From Chitinophaga niabensis (GTDB taxonomy: Bacteria; Bacteroidota; Bacteroidia; Chitinophagales; Chitinophagaceae), in the NCBI RefSeq assembly GCF_039545795.1, contig NZ_CP154260.1:6515001-6579000 (forward strand): 64,000 nt of DNA, in the 5' to 3' direction. This document shows positions 26,190 through 35,389 of the stretch, in pieces; the first letter of the stretch is position 1, and every line of letters begins with the position of its first letter. The position numbers and the translations under genes were made by a program. The notes under the pieces are model-generated. The model searched no databases and had not been told where the DNA came from. It was given only the letters and a program-made list of their open reading frames with translations.

Positions 26190-26540
26190 ATGTTTTCCAA
26201 ACGCCTGCAAAGTTTCCGGCATGCCTTTAACGGCATCAGATCCTTCCTCCGCAGTGAACCTAACGGCCGCATCCATTTTGTGGCTACGATTGTGGTGATC
26301 ATAGCAGGGGTATGGTTCCATTGCAGCCTTACAGAATGGGCCATACTCATCATTGTAATGGCCATGGTTTGGTTAACAGAAATGCTCAATACTTCCATCG
26401 AAAAGATCATGGACCATATTACACCGGAACAACATTCCGGTGTGAAAAGGATCAAGGATATTGCAGCCGGGGCAGTACTCATAGCTGCACTGGCCGCTGC
26501 CATAACAGGTGCATTGATCTTTGTTCCGAAAATAGTATAA
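26190..26540 (+). CDS. dgkA: Diacylglycerol/undecaprenol kinase family protein
   Basis: 116 residues, three transmembrane helices, matching the small DgkA fold. The active-site helix is TEMLNTSIEKIMD with the catalytic Glu and Asn, and the first amphipathic helix holds FNGIRSFLRSEPN. Phosphorylates diacylglycerol or undecaprenol in the inner membrane; the substrate cannot be fixed from sequence. Confidence 0.93.
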   Translation: MFSKRLQSFRHAFNGIRSFLRSEPNGRIHFVATIVVIIAGVWFHCSLTEWAILIIVMAMVWLTEMLNTSIEKIMDHITPEQHSGVKRIKDIAAGAVLIAALAAAITGALIFVPKIV

Positions 26541-26573
26541 AAAAAGGCTGTCTCAGATGGAGACAGCCTTTTT
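26541..26573. terminator. Bidirectional terminator between dgkA and the large OM protein
   Basis: 13-bp perfect stem (26541-26553/26561-26573) with A and T flanks; suits both convergent genes. Confidence 0.9.
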
Positions 26574-26590
26574 CAATTATAGCATTAAGA

Positions 26591-29500
26591 TTAGAAATCT
26601 ACACCCATTGAAATATAGAGCAGTGGTTTACCGCGGAAGAAACCAGTCATTGGCCAGCCCGCATCTGCTTTCACAAAATAACCCAGCAATGTAGTTCTCG
26701 CACCAAATCCATAACCACCTACAAATGGCCCCAGGAACCCTTCTTTGATCTTCACAATAAGACCATCGTTACTGGTGTACGTAGTATAGTTGGCATCCTT
26801 GAAGCTCAGCTTCTGGTTCCAGGCAGTACCAATATCCAGGAAAGTGGTCAGCTGGAAGTTGCGAAGGAATGCAGAGTTGATCGGTTTGTCAATGAAAGTG
26901 GTGAATACCGGTAAACGTAATTCCGTATTCAGCAACATTACATTGTTACCGTTTTTGATATTCTGTTTGTAACCACGCATGTTAACCGCCAGGGTTTGGT
27001 ATGCATAATTATCATTCGTCATCGGCGTGTTCTTATGAATGTCCGGTGTGAACGTCCAGTTATCTACCCCACCCAGGAAGTACACCAGCTTGCTGCTACC
27101 CCAGGAGAGGTCTGCAGAGAAACGGGTAGCCCAGATAAAGTTACGCAGGATCTGCTCATAGTGCCGTGCATCGATACCCATGTTATAGGTCAGTTTACCT
27201 TTTGGCGTTACCTGCCCGAATAAAGTATTCCGGTTGCTGGACATCTGTGCCATCAGGTCTCCGTAGATCTTGTAACGGGTACCTTTATAAATATTGATAG
27301 CAGGGTTCAGCGTATTATCGTGCACATATTCCAAACGGCCCAGTGCGTAAGTTTGAACAAAAGATTTCTGGTTCAGGGAAGGGATATCGTTTGCCAGTAC
27401 CACCAGCTCATCTCTTCTGATACCCGCTTGCAAACGAAGGCTGCGCACCACATCAAAAGGATATTTCACCTCTCCCTGGTAGATATTGGTTTTGTTCTTC
27501 ACCGGGTAGGCCACTTGCTCAGACACCAGGTCTCCCTTATCTACCTTACGGTAATAAGTGAACTTATAGTCGAACCGTTTTTTCAGGTAGGACATGGAGA
27601 ACATATATTCCGTACCATCCAATCCCAGCGGGATACGGAAGGCACCACTGAATTTGTAATCTTCCATCAGGTCACTCACTCCTATACGGATCAACCCGTT
27701 AATTGGGTCTGTTAACCGGATCGGCGACATCGGTTTACCACCAAATGCCTGGTACTTACTCATGAGCACAGAGTTATCTATCTGCGCCACTAAATAGTCA
27801 GAAGAGAACTTGAGCTTGTAATTGCTCAGTCTCGCCAGTTTCAGTACAGGTGGTTCATCCCTGGCAGCACGTGCATCAACGGTTTGCTGGCTGGTAGTAT
27901 CTTTCGGCTCATTGCCAAATTCATTCTGGAAGAAATCGTTTTGTTTGGCCGCTGAAGTATCCTTTTGATTATACACGCTGGGCAGGCCCAACTTCAGACT
28001 GTCCGCATGCATCTGTGCAGAACGGAAACGCGTAGGTCTTGCATTCACATTCCTTCTGCGCAAAGTATTCGTATCCACTTTCAGTTTGTACAGGCGTTTG
28101 TAATCACCAATCTGCACTACTTCAGAAACCATGCCCTGGTCGCCTGCAATACGTGATTCCTTGATGCCATGTTGATAGTTGGTAACCGGGAACACGTAAG
28201 TGGAATCGTTAGTGATCGTAATGGCCTGAACAGAATCCGGCGCAGTAGAACCATATTCTGCCAGTGCAGAATCCAGTTCTTCCTTATCAGGGTTGTGCAG
28301 TATTTCGGCTCCTACAAAGAAGAGGGAATCCACACCGGCCCTTTCTGTTTTAAAGAAACCGGCGTAACGGTTATTGATACCATTCGCATCTGTTACGAAT
28401 GTGAAGTGGGTACCATTATATTGTACCGGAAGGCGTGCATTACCATAAGGAAGGTCTGTTAATTGAGATACCTGCTTTTCGGAAGACTTGTTCCAGTTGT
28501 CGATCAAAAAGATATTGTAACGGTTGTGTGGTAATACGGTATCTCCGCCACGGGCCTTTGGAGAAGGTCTGTTAGAAGAATAAATGATACCGCTCTTGCC
28601 GGGGAAAGCAACAAATGAAGGGTCCAGGTCATCATACACATCGTTGGTGATCTGTTCTACCTTGCCATTGGTGATACTGTACGTGAAAATGTCCGTATGG
28701 CCATTTTTCACCGCAGAAAGCAAGAGGGAGTTATCAAATTCAAAGAAGTATTTAAAGTCTATTACCCGGTCAAACTGCGGAAGGTCCTGGTAGATCTTTA
28801 TTTTGGTGATCAGGTCATATACCATGAGTTTGGTTTTGCCTTCATGCTCATAGATAATGGCCAGTCTGTTACCTTTCTGGTTCCAGGCCAGCAAAGGATA
28901 GTTAGGGTCCAGTTTAGAGGATAATTGTCTTACCCCGCTTTTCAGCAATACTTTTGAAGTATTATAACCCAGGTTGATCTCCACTTTGTACAATCCTTTG
29001 CGGTATTCGATCACCGCATACATGCTGTTTTTAGGATTAGCCTGGTAACGGTAGAAATTGGATTTGCCGATCTCATTAGAGATAACACCTGTTCCACGGG
29101 TATACTGACGGCGTTTGCGGTTATCTTCCTGGTAACGTTTTGTGGTGTATATCATGAAATCCTTCATGGCCTTTTTAGGGGTCATGTGCAGCACCTGCTC
29201 AAAACCTTTCTTCAGGCCACGGTTGATCCGGGTGATGTACATCAGGTAAGGCACTGCATCTTTTCCGTACTTGCTTTCCACATAATACCAGAAAGCCTGG
29301 CCGGCCAGCAAGGGTTTATCGTACGCCAGTTTATTAAAGGAAGAGTATTTATTGGAAGCGAATACTGCTTTTAATTCTTCATCCAGCTGAGGGTTCCAGT
29401 TTTCTGCCGCATAGGCAATGAAACCATCCGTGAACCAGTTCGGGAAATCTATCAATACCGCATTTCCGGCAAACTCGCCGATATCCTCTCCGAACAGCAA

Positions 29501-29953
29501 AGTTTCCAGCATCACCCGGGCAATACCCTGGCGGATCTGGCGGCGCAGATTTTCATGGTTCCCGTCAAAATATACCAGGAGCTTATTGCCCACCAGTTTG
29601 GTGACCCCTCCCGTATTCTGCCATTCTATCCCTATACCTATATTGGACTGCTTGAATTCCCCGAAGTTATTGTACACTACAATATTCACTTTCTGGCGGA
29701 AAGTATATTCCATAAATTCCTCCAGGCTGGGTAATTCTTTTTCAGCAGCCTGTGCCACATACTTTCCCAGTTCAAGCCCATTTTGTGAAAAATAGGTGTT
29801 GAAATGCCGGGTCGTATAATACCGCCATTTGAAGTTCTTGAACTGAACCCGGTTCTGACCAAACTCCACCGTATTAGTCTGAGCCTTAACGTGAAACGTG
29901 CCAATCAATAGGATAGTGAAGAATAAGAATGACCTGGTAATAAATCGGTTCAT
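26591..29953 (-). CDS. Large outer-membrane protein: peptidase-like, TolB-like and beta-barrel regions
   Basis: 1120 residues. Signal peptide 1-24 ending VKAQ. Residues about 30-280 resemble a peptidase-MA-like fold without a visible HExxH (DFPNWFTDGFIAYAAE occupies that place). About 300-560 holds TolB/WD40-like blades (SNRPSP, DPSFVAFPGKSGIIYSS type strands). A low-complexity linker at about 600-760 is followed by a C-terminal barrel of the BamA/TamA surface-antigen kind, ending in aromatic F. Proposed function in outer-membrane assembly or surface presentation is inference; single gene. Confidence 0.82.
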   Translation of the reverse strand: MNRFITRSFLFFTILLIGTFHVKAQTNTVEFGQNRVQFKNFKWRYYTTRHFNTYFSQNGLELGKYVAQAAEKELPSLEEFMEYTFRQKVNIVVYNNFGEFKQSNIGIGIEWQNTGGVTKLVGNKLLVYFDGNHENLRRQIRQGIARVMLETLLFGEDIGEFAGNAVLIDFPNWFTDGFIAYAAENWNPQLDEELKAVFASNKYSSFNKLAYDKPLLAGQAFWYYVESKYGKDAVPYLMYITRINRGLKKGFEQVLHMTPKKAMKDFMIYTTKRYQEDNRKRRQYTRGTGVISNEIGKSNFYRYQANPKNSMYAVIEYRKGLYKVEINLGYNTSKVLLKSGVRQLSSKLDPNYPLLAWNQKGNRLAIIYEHEGKTKLMVYDLITKIKIYQDLPQFDRVIDFKYFFEFDNSLLLSAVKNGHTDIFTYSITNGKVEQITNDVYDDLDPSFVAFPGKSGIIYSSNRPSPKARGGDTVLPHNRYNIFLIDNWNKSSEKQVSQLTDLPYGNARLPVQYNGTHFTFVTDANGINNRYAGFFKTERAGVDSLFFVGAEILHNPDKEELDSALAEYGSTAPDSVQAITITNDSTYVFPVTNYQHGIKESRIAGDQGMVSEVVQIGDYKRLYKLKVDTNTLRRRNVNARPTRFRSAQMHADSLKLGLPSVYNQKDTSAAKQNDFFQNEFGNEPKDTTSQQTVDARAARDEPPVLKLARLSNYKLKFSSDYLVAQIDNSVLMSKYQAFGGKPMSPIRLTDPINGLIRIGVSDLMEDYKFSGAFRIPLGLDGTEYMFSMSYLKKRFDYKFTYYRKVDKGDLVSEQVAYPVKNKTNIYQGEVKYPFDVVRSLRLQAGIRRDELVVLANDIPSLNQKSFVQTYALGRLEYVHDNTLNPAINIYKGTRYKIYGDLMAQMSSNRNTLFGQVTPKGKLTYNMGIDARHYEQILRNFIWATRFSADLSWGSSKLVYFLGGVDNWTFTPDIHKNTPMTNDNYAYQTLAVNMRGYKQNIKNGNNVMLLNTELRLPVFTTFIDKPINSAFLRNFQLTTFLDIGTAWNQKLSFKDANYTTYTSNDGLIVKIKEGFLGPFVGGYGFGARTTLLGYFVKADAGWPMTGFFRGKPLLYISMGVDF

Positions 29954-30010
29954 ACGGAAAGTATTGATAATATTGTGTTCTGAATTAAAATTAGCAAAAA
30001 TCGGTCAACA

Positions 30011-30673
30011 ATGTTTGAAATCAAATATTTCACGGTGAATCCCTTACAGGAAAACTCGTACGTTCTTATAAACGACAAAAAGGACTGTATCATTATAGAC
30101 CCGGGCTATTATTATCAAAATGAACGCGATGAATTCCTTCAGTTTATACGGGATAACGGCCTGAACGTTGCCCGCCTGCTGAATACCCACTGCCATTTTG
30201 ATCATATTTTCAGCAACCAGCTGGTGGCCAAAACCTTTAATGTAGGGCTGGAAATTCACCAGAAAGACCAGGTGGTGCTGGATCGCGCCAGCCAGTCAGG
30301 GTTGATGTATAACATTCCCTTTGAGCCATCCCCCATGCCGGCATCTTACCTGGAAGAGGGGGACAAAGTGATCCTGGGAGAAGATGAACTGGAAGTGATC
30401 CTTACCCCCGGCCATTCCCCTGGCAGCATTTCTTTCTATTGCGCCAAACAGGGTTTTGTGATTGCCGGAGATGTGTTATTTAAACAGAGTATTGGTCGAT
30501 CCGATTTCCCAGGCGGTAATTTAGAAGTACTCACCAGCAGCATCCGTGAGAAATTATACAAACTACCGGATGAAACGGTTGTTTATCCGGGCCATGGCCC
30601 TTCCACCACTATAGGTTTTGAGAAGAAACATAATCCTTTTGTGCCGGAAGATCCCTCAACGCGTTTTGCGTAG
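30011..30673 (+). CDS. MBL-fold metallohydrolase, glyoxalase-II-like
   Basis: 220 residues. Zinc motif THCHFDH, second ligand set in LTPGHSPGS (His), a bridging Asp in IAGDVLF, and terminal His in YPGHGPST. Bacteroidota proteins of this group are small glyoxalase-II-like thioesterases. The last 18 bases overlap the 3' end of the convergent flippase gene (30656-30673), with no terminator between. Confidence 0.92.
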   Translation: MFEIKYFTVNPLQENSYVLINDKKDCIIIDPGYYYQNERDEFLQFIRDNGLNVARLLNTHCHFDHIFSNQLVAKTFNVGLEIHQKDQVVLDRASQSGLMYNIPFEPSPMPASYLEEGDKVILGEDELEVILTPGHSPGSISFYCAKQGFVIAGDVLFKQSIGRSDFPGGNLEVLTSSIREKLYKLPDETVVYPGHGPSTTIGFEKKHNPFVPEDPSTRFA

Positions 30674-32143
30674 GCGGGAAAGCAGGCTGCCAAATTCTGC
30701 CCTTTCCATATAAAGGATAACGGCGCCATATATACCTAAACCCACAAGCCCGGCCGCATGCAGTAAAAGCATACCCGGATGCTGGGAACGGAGGTAATGA
30801 TGTGCCAGGAAAATAACGGTTGCCAGCCCCAGGTAGGAAAGGATCTTGCCTACCGGGTAGGGAACAGGATAATATTTCTGCCCGAACAGATAGGAAGTAA
30901 CCATCATAAAAGCATAACAGATCAGGGTTGTCCAGGCTGCGCCCATGTAAACGAACCGGGGGATCAGCCAGATGTTGAGTACAATGGTGATCACAGCCCC
31001 GGCCACAGTAATATAGGCGCCGATCATGTTCTGATTGGTGAGCTTATACCAGATGGTGAGGTTATAATAAATTCCGAGGAACACCGTGCCCATGGTAATA
31101 ATAGGTACAATATCCAGGGCATCTGCATAGGAGGCATCTTTGGTAGTGATCAGTAATTTCCAGATATCCAGGAAAAGTGCAACCCCCAGGAATACCGCAC
31201 CACAAACCATCACAAAGAATTTCATGATCCGCGCATAGGTAAGCCGGGCATCCTCATTTTTACTCATGTTAAAAAAGAAAGGTTCCGCCGCCATTTTAAA
31301 TGCCTGGATGAAAATAACGATCAGCAGCGCCAGCTTGTAATTCGCAGAAAAAATACCCTGCACGTCAAACTGCGCCCCGGGTAATAAATAAGTAAAAGAA
31401 AGCCGGCTCATCAGCTCATTGATCATTCCGCCAAACCCAACGATCACCAGGGGGAGGCTGTAACGCATCACCTCCTTCCAAAGCGTTTTGTCAAAAGACC
31501 ACTGGATGACCTTTATCTCCGCCGATAAAAGTACCAGGGTAAGCAGAGAGGCCAGTAAGTTGGCGATCAATATATAACCTACCCCGTAGAGCGGATCATA
31601 CCAACTCATCCAGTCCGGGTTGCCTTTTTGCAACATGGGGCAGATCATCAGGAAGAACATGGAAAAAACGAGGTTGGAAACCACGTTCATCAGTTTGATG
31701 AAAGCATATTTCCGGGGCCTGCCCTCCTGCCTTAAACGGGCAAAAGGTAAAGTGGAAAGGGTGTCCAGGAAAATGATAATAGCCGTATAATAAATGAAAT
31801 CAGCATGGCCGGGCAGCTTCAACAGGTCCGCGATAGGAGTGGCAGCCGCTAACAAAAAAAATGTGAATACAGAAGTACTCACCAGCATGGAAACACAGAG
31901 GGTATTATACAGCCTTGATTTATCCGTAGTTTGGGCAAACCGGAAATAACTGGTCTCCAGCCCGTAAGTGAAAATAACATTCAGGAAAGGGATCACCTGG
32001 TATACCAGGGACATCTGCCCAAAATCATAGGGCACCAGGAAGCCGGTAAAAAGTATGGAGGTGAAGAAGCTGAGGAATCTGCTGGTGATAGTAGGTAAAC
32101 CGTACCAAATCGTTTGTCCCGCCAGTTTTTTAATATTTCCCAA
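30656..32143 (-). CDS. Wzx/MurJ-like polysaccharide flippase
   Basis: 495 residues with about 12-14 transmembrane helices from the N-terminus (TIWYGLPTITSRFLSFFTS). It resembles the MATE-like oligosaccharidyl-lipid flippase family that moves lipid-linked sugars across the inner membrane. No glycosyltransferase genes are adjacent, so it is an isolated flippase. Overlaps the MBL gene by 18 bases at the 3' end. Confidence 0.9.
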   Translation of the reverse strand: MGNIKKLAGQTIWYGLPTITSRFLSFFTSILFTGFLVPYDFGQMSLVYQVIPFLNVIFTYGLETSYFRFAQTTDKSRLYNTLCVSMLVSTSVFTFFLLAAATPIADLLKLPGHADFIYYTAIIIFLDTLSTLPFARLRQEGRPRKYAFIKLMNVVSNLVFSMFFLMICPMLQKGNPDWMSWYDPLYGVGYILIANLLASLLTLVLLSAEIKVIQWSFDKTLWKEVMRYSLPLVIVGFGGMINELMSRLSFTYLLPGAQFDVQGIFSANYKLALLIVIFIQAFKMAAEPFFFNMSKNEDARLTYARIMKFFVMVCGAVFLGVALFLDIWKLLITTKDASYADALDIVPIITMGTVFLGIYYNLTIWYKLTNQNMIGAYITVAGAVITIVLNIWLIPRFVYMGAAWTTLICYAFMMVTSYLFGQKYYPVPYPVGKILSYLGLATVIFLAHHYLRSQHPGMLLLHAAGLVGLGIYGAVILYMERAEFGSLLSRLRKTR

Positions 32144-32176
32144 TGCGCTGAATTTGATTCAAAAATAGCTGTTGAC

Positions 32177-32578
32177 TTACTCGTTTCCAAAGTTATTCCG
32201 GCGGTTGTTCTTTTTATCGCTCAACCGTTTTTTCAATTGGATCCGCTTTTCTATCATCGCCTTTGTAGGTTTCACCTTGATGCGTTTCTTTGGAACGATA
32301 AGCGCCTGTTGCAAAAGATGGTTCATCTTTTTGATCACCTCTCCCTTATTGCCCAGCTGACTGCGTTCGGTTTGGCTCTTCACCTGTAAAAGCCCCTCGG
32401 CATTCAGCTTGCTGCCCAGTTTGGAAAGGATCCGTGTTTTCTGCTCTTCGGTTAAAATGGCAGACTCCGCAATATTAAAATAGCCTTCCACCATGGTTTC
32501 CACCTTGTTCACATTCTGTCCGCCACTGCCACCACTACGGGCGGTCTTAAATTTAATTTCCGATGCTACATCCAGCAT
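32177..32578 (-). CDS. arfB: Alternative ribosome-rescue factor ArfB (YaeJ/ICT1-like)
   Basis: 133 residues from the ATG at 32578. Contains the release-factor catalytic motif GGQ in GGSGGQNVNK but no stop-codon recognition domains, and ends in a Lys/Arg-rich tail (KKRLSDKKNNRR) that in ArfB occupies the empty mRNA channel of stalled ribosomes. A frame starting GTG at 32602 would overlap the TACTTTTG element and is not used here. Divergent from dtd by 50 bases. Confidence 0.93.
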   Translation of the reverse strand: MLDVASEIKFKTARSGGSGGQNVNKVETMVEGYFNIAESAILTEEQKTRILSKLGSKLNAEGLLQVKSQTERSQLGNKGEVIKKMNHLLQQALIVPKKRIKVKPTKAMIEKRIQLKKRLSDKKNNRRNNFGNE

Positions 32579-32601
32579 AAAGCATTTCTTATCTTTAAAC
32601 A

Positions 32602-32609
32602 CAAAAGTA
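32602..32609 (-). promoter_or_regulatory. -7 element of arfB
   Basis: TACTTTTG on the minus strand, exact match, 23 bases upstream of the ATG at 32578. It supports the shorter arfB start. Confidence 0.5.
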
Positions 32610-32628
32610 AACCGAATCCGGCGATATT

Positions 32629-33081
32629 ATGAAAGCAGTGATCCAAAGAGTTACAAATGCCAGTGTTACCATCAATGGAGCAGTGAAGTCAGCCATAGAC
32701 GGAGGTTTGTTGGTTTTGGTAGGGATAGAGGATGCGGACGGGGAAGAAGATATCACCTGGCTCAGTAATAAGATCGTTAACCTGCGGATCTTTAATGACG
32801 AAGCCGGGGTTATGAACAAAAGCCTGCTGGAAACAGGGGGAAAACTGATTCTCGTGAGCCAGTTCACCCTCCATGCCTCCACCAAAAAAGGGAACCGCCC
32901 CTCTTACCTGAAAGCCAGTAAGCCGGACACGGCTATACCTTTATATGAAAAAATGAAGGCCCGGCTGGAACAGGATCTGGGAAAAACCATCGGTACCGGG
33001 GAGTTTGGAGCAGATATGAAAGTAGCCCTCCTCAACGATGGCCCCGTTACCATTATAATAGATACAAAAAACAGGGAATAA
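32629..33081 (+). CDS. dtd: D-aminoacyl-tRNA deacylase
   Basis: Removes D-amino acids, and also glycine mischarged on tRNA-Ala, from tRNAs. 150 residues, full length. The catalytic SQFTLHAS block and the cross-subunit GPVT (Gly-cisPro) block are both intact. Followed one base later by the MazG-like gene, then glyS: a cluster of translation and nucleotide quality-control genes. Confidence 0.97.
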   Translation: MKAVIQRVTNASVTINGAVKSAIDGGLLVLVGIEDADGEEDITWLSNKIVNLRIFNDEAGVMNKSLLETGGKLILVSQFTLHASTKKGNRPSYLKASKPDTAIPLYEKMKARLEQDLGKTIGTGEFGADMKVALLNDGPVTIIIDTKNRE

Positions 33082-33082
33082 T

Positions 33083-33409
33083 ATGACCATCAAAGAAACC
33101 CAGGAACGTGTAGACCAGTGGATCAAAACCACCGGGGTACGGTACTTCTCTGAACTAACGAATATGGCTATACTCACAGAAGAAGTGGGAGAGGTAGCCC
33201 GGCTGATCTCCCGAAAATATGGCGACCAGTCCTTTAAAGAATCCGATAAAAATAAGGACCTGGGAGATGAGCTCGCAGATGTTTTATGGGTACTGGTTTG
33301 CCTGGCCAATCAAACCGGAGTAGACCTTACCGCCGCCCTCGAAAAGAATTTCGAGAAGAAGAACATCCGGGATGCAAACCGGCATAAAGACAATGAAAAA
33401 CTCAAGTAA
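33083..33409 (+). CDS. MazG-like nucleotide pyrophosphohydrolase
   Basis: 108 residues. Carries the MazG metal motifs: EEVGEVAR (ExxE) and LGDELADVLWVL (DxxD). Compact all-alpha NTP pyrophosphatase that removes non-canonical nucleotides. One base after dtd, so translationally linked to it. Confidence 0.94.
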   Translation: MTIKETQERVDQWIKTTGVRYFSELTNMAILTEEVGEVARLISRKYGDQSFKESDKNKDLGDELADVLWVLVCLANQTGVDLTAALEKNFEKKNIRDANRHKDNEKLK

Positions 33410-33463
33410 TTAACAAATTACAGTTTCGATATTAATTCAATACGTTGTTTCAATTTTCAAATT

Positions 33464-33471
33464 TATCTTTG
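33464..33471 (+). promoter_or_regulatory. -7 element of glyS
   Basis: TATCTTTG, exact match; the ATG at 33479 follows after 7 bases. A TTG at 33445-33447 is 16 bases upstream, shorter than usual. Confidence 0.5.
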
Positions 33472-33478
33472 CGCGACT

Positions 33479-34909
33479 ATGGCAACAGATCAGAACAAGT
33501 TCCAGGCGATCATTTCGCATTGTAAAGAATACGGTTTTATTTTTCAGTCCAGTGAAATATACGATGGATTGAGTGCAGTATATGATTATGGCCAGTATGG
33601 TGCGGAACTCAAGAAGAACGTACGGGATTATTGGTGGAAGAGCATGACGCAAATGCACGAAAATATTGTGGGGATCGATTCTGCGATCTTCATGCACCCC
33701 ACTATCTGGAAAGCCTCCGGCCACGTGGATAATTTCAGCGATCCTATGATCGATAACAAGGATAGCAAAAAACGTTATCGTGTAGATCACCTTATAGAAG
33801 GATATGCAGATACCCTGCCCGAAGCAGAAAAAACAGCACTGATCCAGCAAATGGAAGATCTGCTGAAAGGAAACGATTACCCCGGTTTGAAAAAACTGAT
33901 AGAAGATAATAAGATCAAATGTGCTGTAAGCGGCACCGTTAACTGGACGGACGTAAGGGAATTCAACCTGATGTTCTCCACGCAAATGGGGAGTGTTGCG
34001 GAAGATGCCAATGAGATCTACCTGCGCCCCGAAACAGCACAGGGTATTTTTGTGAACTTCCTCAACGTGCAGAAAACCGGCCGGATGAAAATTCCTTTTG
34101 GTATTGCGCAGGTAGGTAAGGCTTTCCGTAATGAGATCGTAGCCCGTCAGTTCGTATTCCGCATGCGCGAATTCGAACAAATGGAAATGCAGTTCTTTAT
34201 TCGCCCTGGCACTGAAGATGAATGGTATGCTTACTGGAAAGAAGAACGCATGAAATGGCACAAGAGCCTGGGCCTTGATCCTGCAAGACTGCAATACCAC
34301 GATCACGCAAAACTGGCATTCTATGCCAAAGCAGCCGTGGATATTGAATACGATTTCCCGATCGGGTTTAAAGAAGTGGAAGGTATCCACTCCCGCACAG
34401 ACCACGACCTGAAACAACATCAGCAGTACTCTGGTAAGAAGATGCAATACTTCGATACAGAGATCAACCAGAATTACATTCCTTATGTAATTGAAACTTC
34501 TATCGGGTTAGACCGTTGCTGCCTGATGGTATTAAGTGAAGCATATGAAGAGCAGGACCTCGGCACGCCGGAGAAACCAGATAGCCGTGTGGTATTGAAG
34601 TTCCCCGCTAAGCTGGCACCTATCAAACTGGCTGTATTCCCACTTACGAAGAAAGATGGTTTACCAGAGCTGGCCAAGGAATTAATGGCAGACTGCAAAA
34701 AGAGTTTCTATTGCTATTACGAAGAAAAGGATAGCATCGGAAAACGTTACCGCCGCCAGGATGCGATCGGTACACCTTTCTGTGTAACCATTGATCATCA
34801 AACGAAAGAAGATGGCACAGTCACTGTCCGCTACAGAGACAGTATGGAACAGGAAAGGATACCGCTTACCAGCGTAAAAGAAATGGTAATGAAAAAGATC
34901 CTCGAATAA
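33479..34909 (+). CDS. glyS: Glycine--tRNA ligase (single-chain, alpha2 type)
   Basis: 476 residues. Class-II catalytic domain with motif 1 region (YDYGQYGAELKKN), motif 2 (FRNEIVARQFVFRMREFEQMEMQ, with the FRNEI and RMREFEQ elements) and motif 3 (GLDRCCL), plus a C-terminal anticodon-binding domain (PIKLAVFPLTKK). It is the homodimer type, not the separate glyQ/glyS pair of E. coli. Near-leaderless mRNA predicted. Confidence 0.97.
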   Translation: MATDQNKFQAIISHCKEYGFIFQSSEIYDGLSAVYDYGQYGAELKKNVRDYWWKSMTQMHENIVGIDSAIFMHPTIWKASGHVDNFSDPMIDNKDSKKRYRVDHLIEGYADTLPEAEKTALIQQMEDLLKGNDYPGLKKLIEDNKIKCAVSGTVNWTDVREFNLMFSTQMGSVAEDANEIYLRPETAQGIFVNFLNVQKTGRMKIPFGIAQVGKAFRNEIVARQFVFRMREFEQMEMQFFIRPGTEDEWYAYWKEERMKWHKSLGLDPARLQYHDHAKLAFYAKAAVDIEYDFPIGFKEVEGIHSRTDHDLKQHQQYSGKKMQYFDTEINQNYIPYVIETSIGLDRCCLMVLSEAYEEQDLGTPEKPDSRVVLKFPAKLAPIKLAVFPLTKKDGLPELAKELMADCKKSFYCYYEEKDSIGKRYRRQDAIGTPFCVTIDHQTKEDGTVTVRYRDSMEQERIPLTSVKEMVMKKILE

Positions 34910-34914
34910 ATTTC

Positions 34915-34945
34915 AAAAGGCCGGATAATCATCCGGCCTTTTTTT
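34915..34945 (+). terminator. Terminator of glyS
   Basis: 12-bp stem (34915-34926/34931-34942), AATC loop, T run. Confidence 0.92.
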
Positions 34946-34981
34946 ATATTTTAGGGGGAGACAAACTTAAGACCCTATTAA

Positions 34982-35389
34982 ATGAACCTTAGACTCCTTT
35001 TAGCTTTAACAGCTGTTTTCAGCTGCGGACAACCTCAACCCGTTAATAACTATCCTTATCAGTATGTGGAAACCAAACAGGAAGAAAATAATGAAATGCT
35101 CTTATTCGCTTACAACGATTCTATCAATCCAGCCACTTTGCAGCAATTCTGTAAAGAGAAAAAGGATAGTTTCAAAAGCGGCTTTTTCCATTTCATTGTG
35201 ATCTTTGATAAAAAGGAAAACGCGGTTTTCCCCAAAAATCCTTTAACCGCCATGTATGGCATGGATAAAGATGCACTGATGCACATCAGGGCCATCTATA
35301 CTTTCAACAAACTGAACGGGTATAGTAAACTAACCATGTATGAAAAGAATGCTTACGAGAGTGCACCGGTGGTAACAGATATTCACTAG
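34982..35389 (+). CDS. Putative lipoprotein, 135 residues
   Basis: Short N-terminal hydrophobic stretch ending VFSCGQ suggests lipidation at Cys15. The rest is soluble with no recognised domain; a conserved-looking FHFIVIFD core and a C-terminal YSKLTMYEKNAYESAP. Its stop overlaps the stop of the convergent reductase by four bases (CTAG). Unknown function. Confidence 0.65.
   Translation: MNLRLLLALTAVFSCGQPQPVNNYPYQYVETKQEENNEMLLFAYNDSINPATLQQFCKEKKDSFKSGFFHFIVIFDKKENAVFPKNPLTAMYGMDKDALMHIRAIYTFNKLNGYSKLTMYEKNAYESAPVVTDIH

Noticed and set aside
32579..32602. GTG start for arfB
   Set aside because: Begins within the TACTTTTG box; ATG at 32578 gives the normal ArfB N-terminus.
33437..34447. 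336-residue antisense frame inside glyS
   Set aside because: glyS is a confident full-length gene in the other strand; the antisense product has no signal, motif or promoter.
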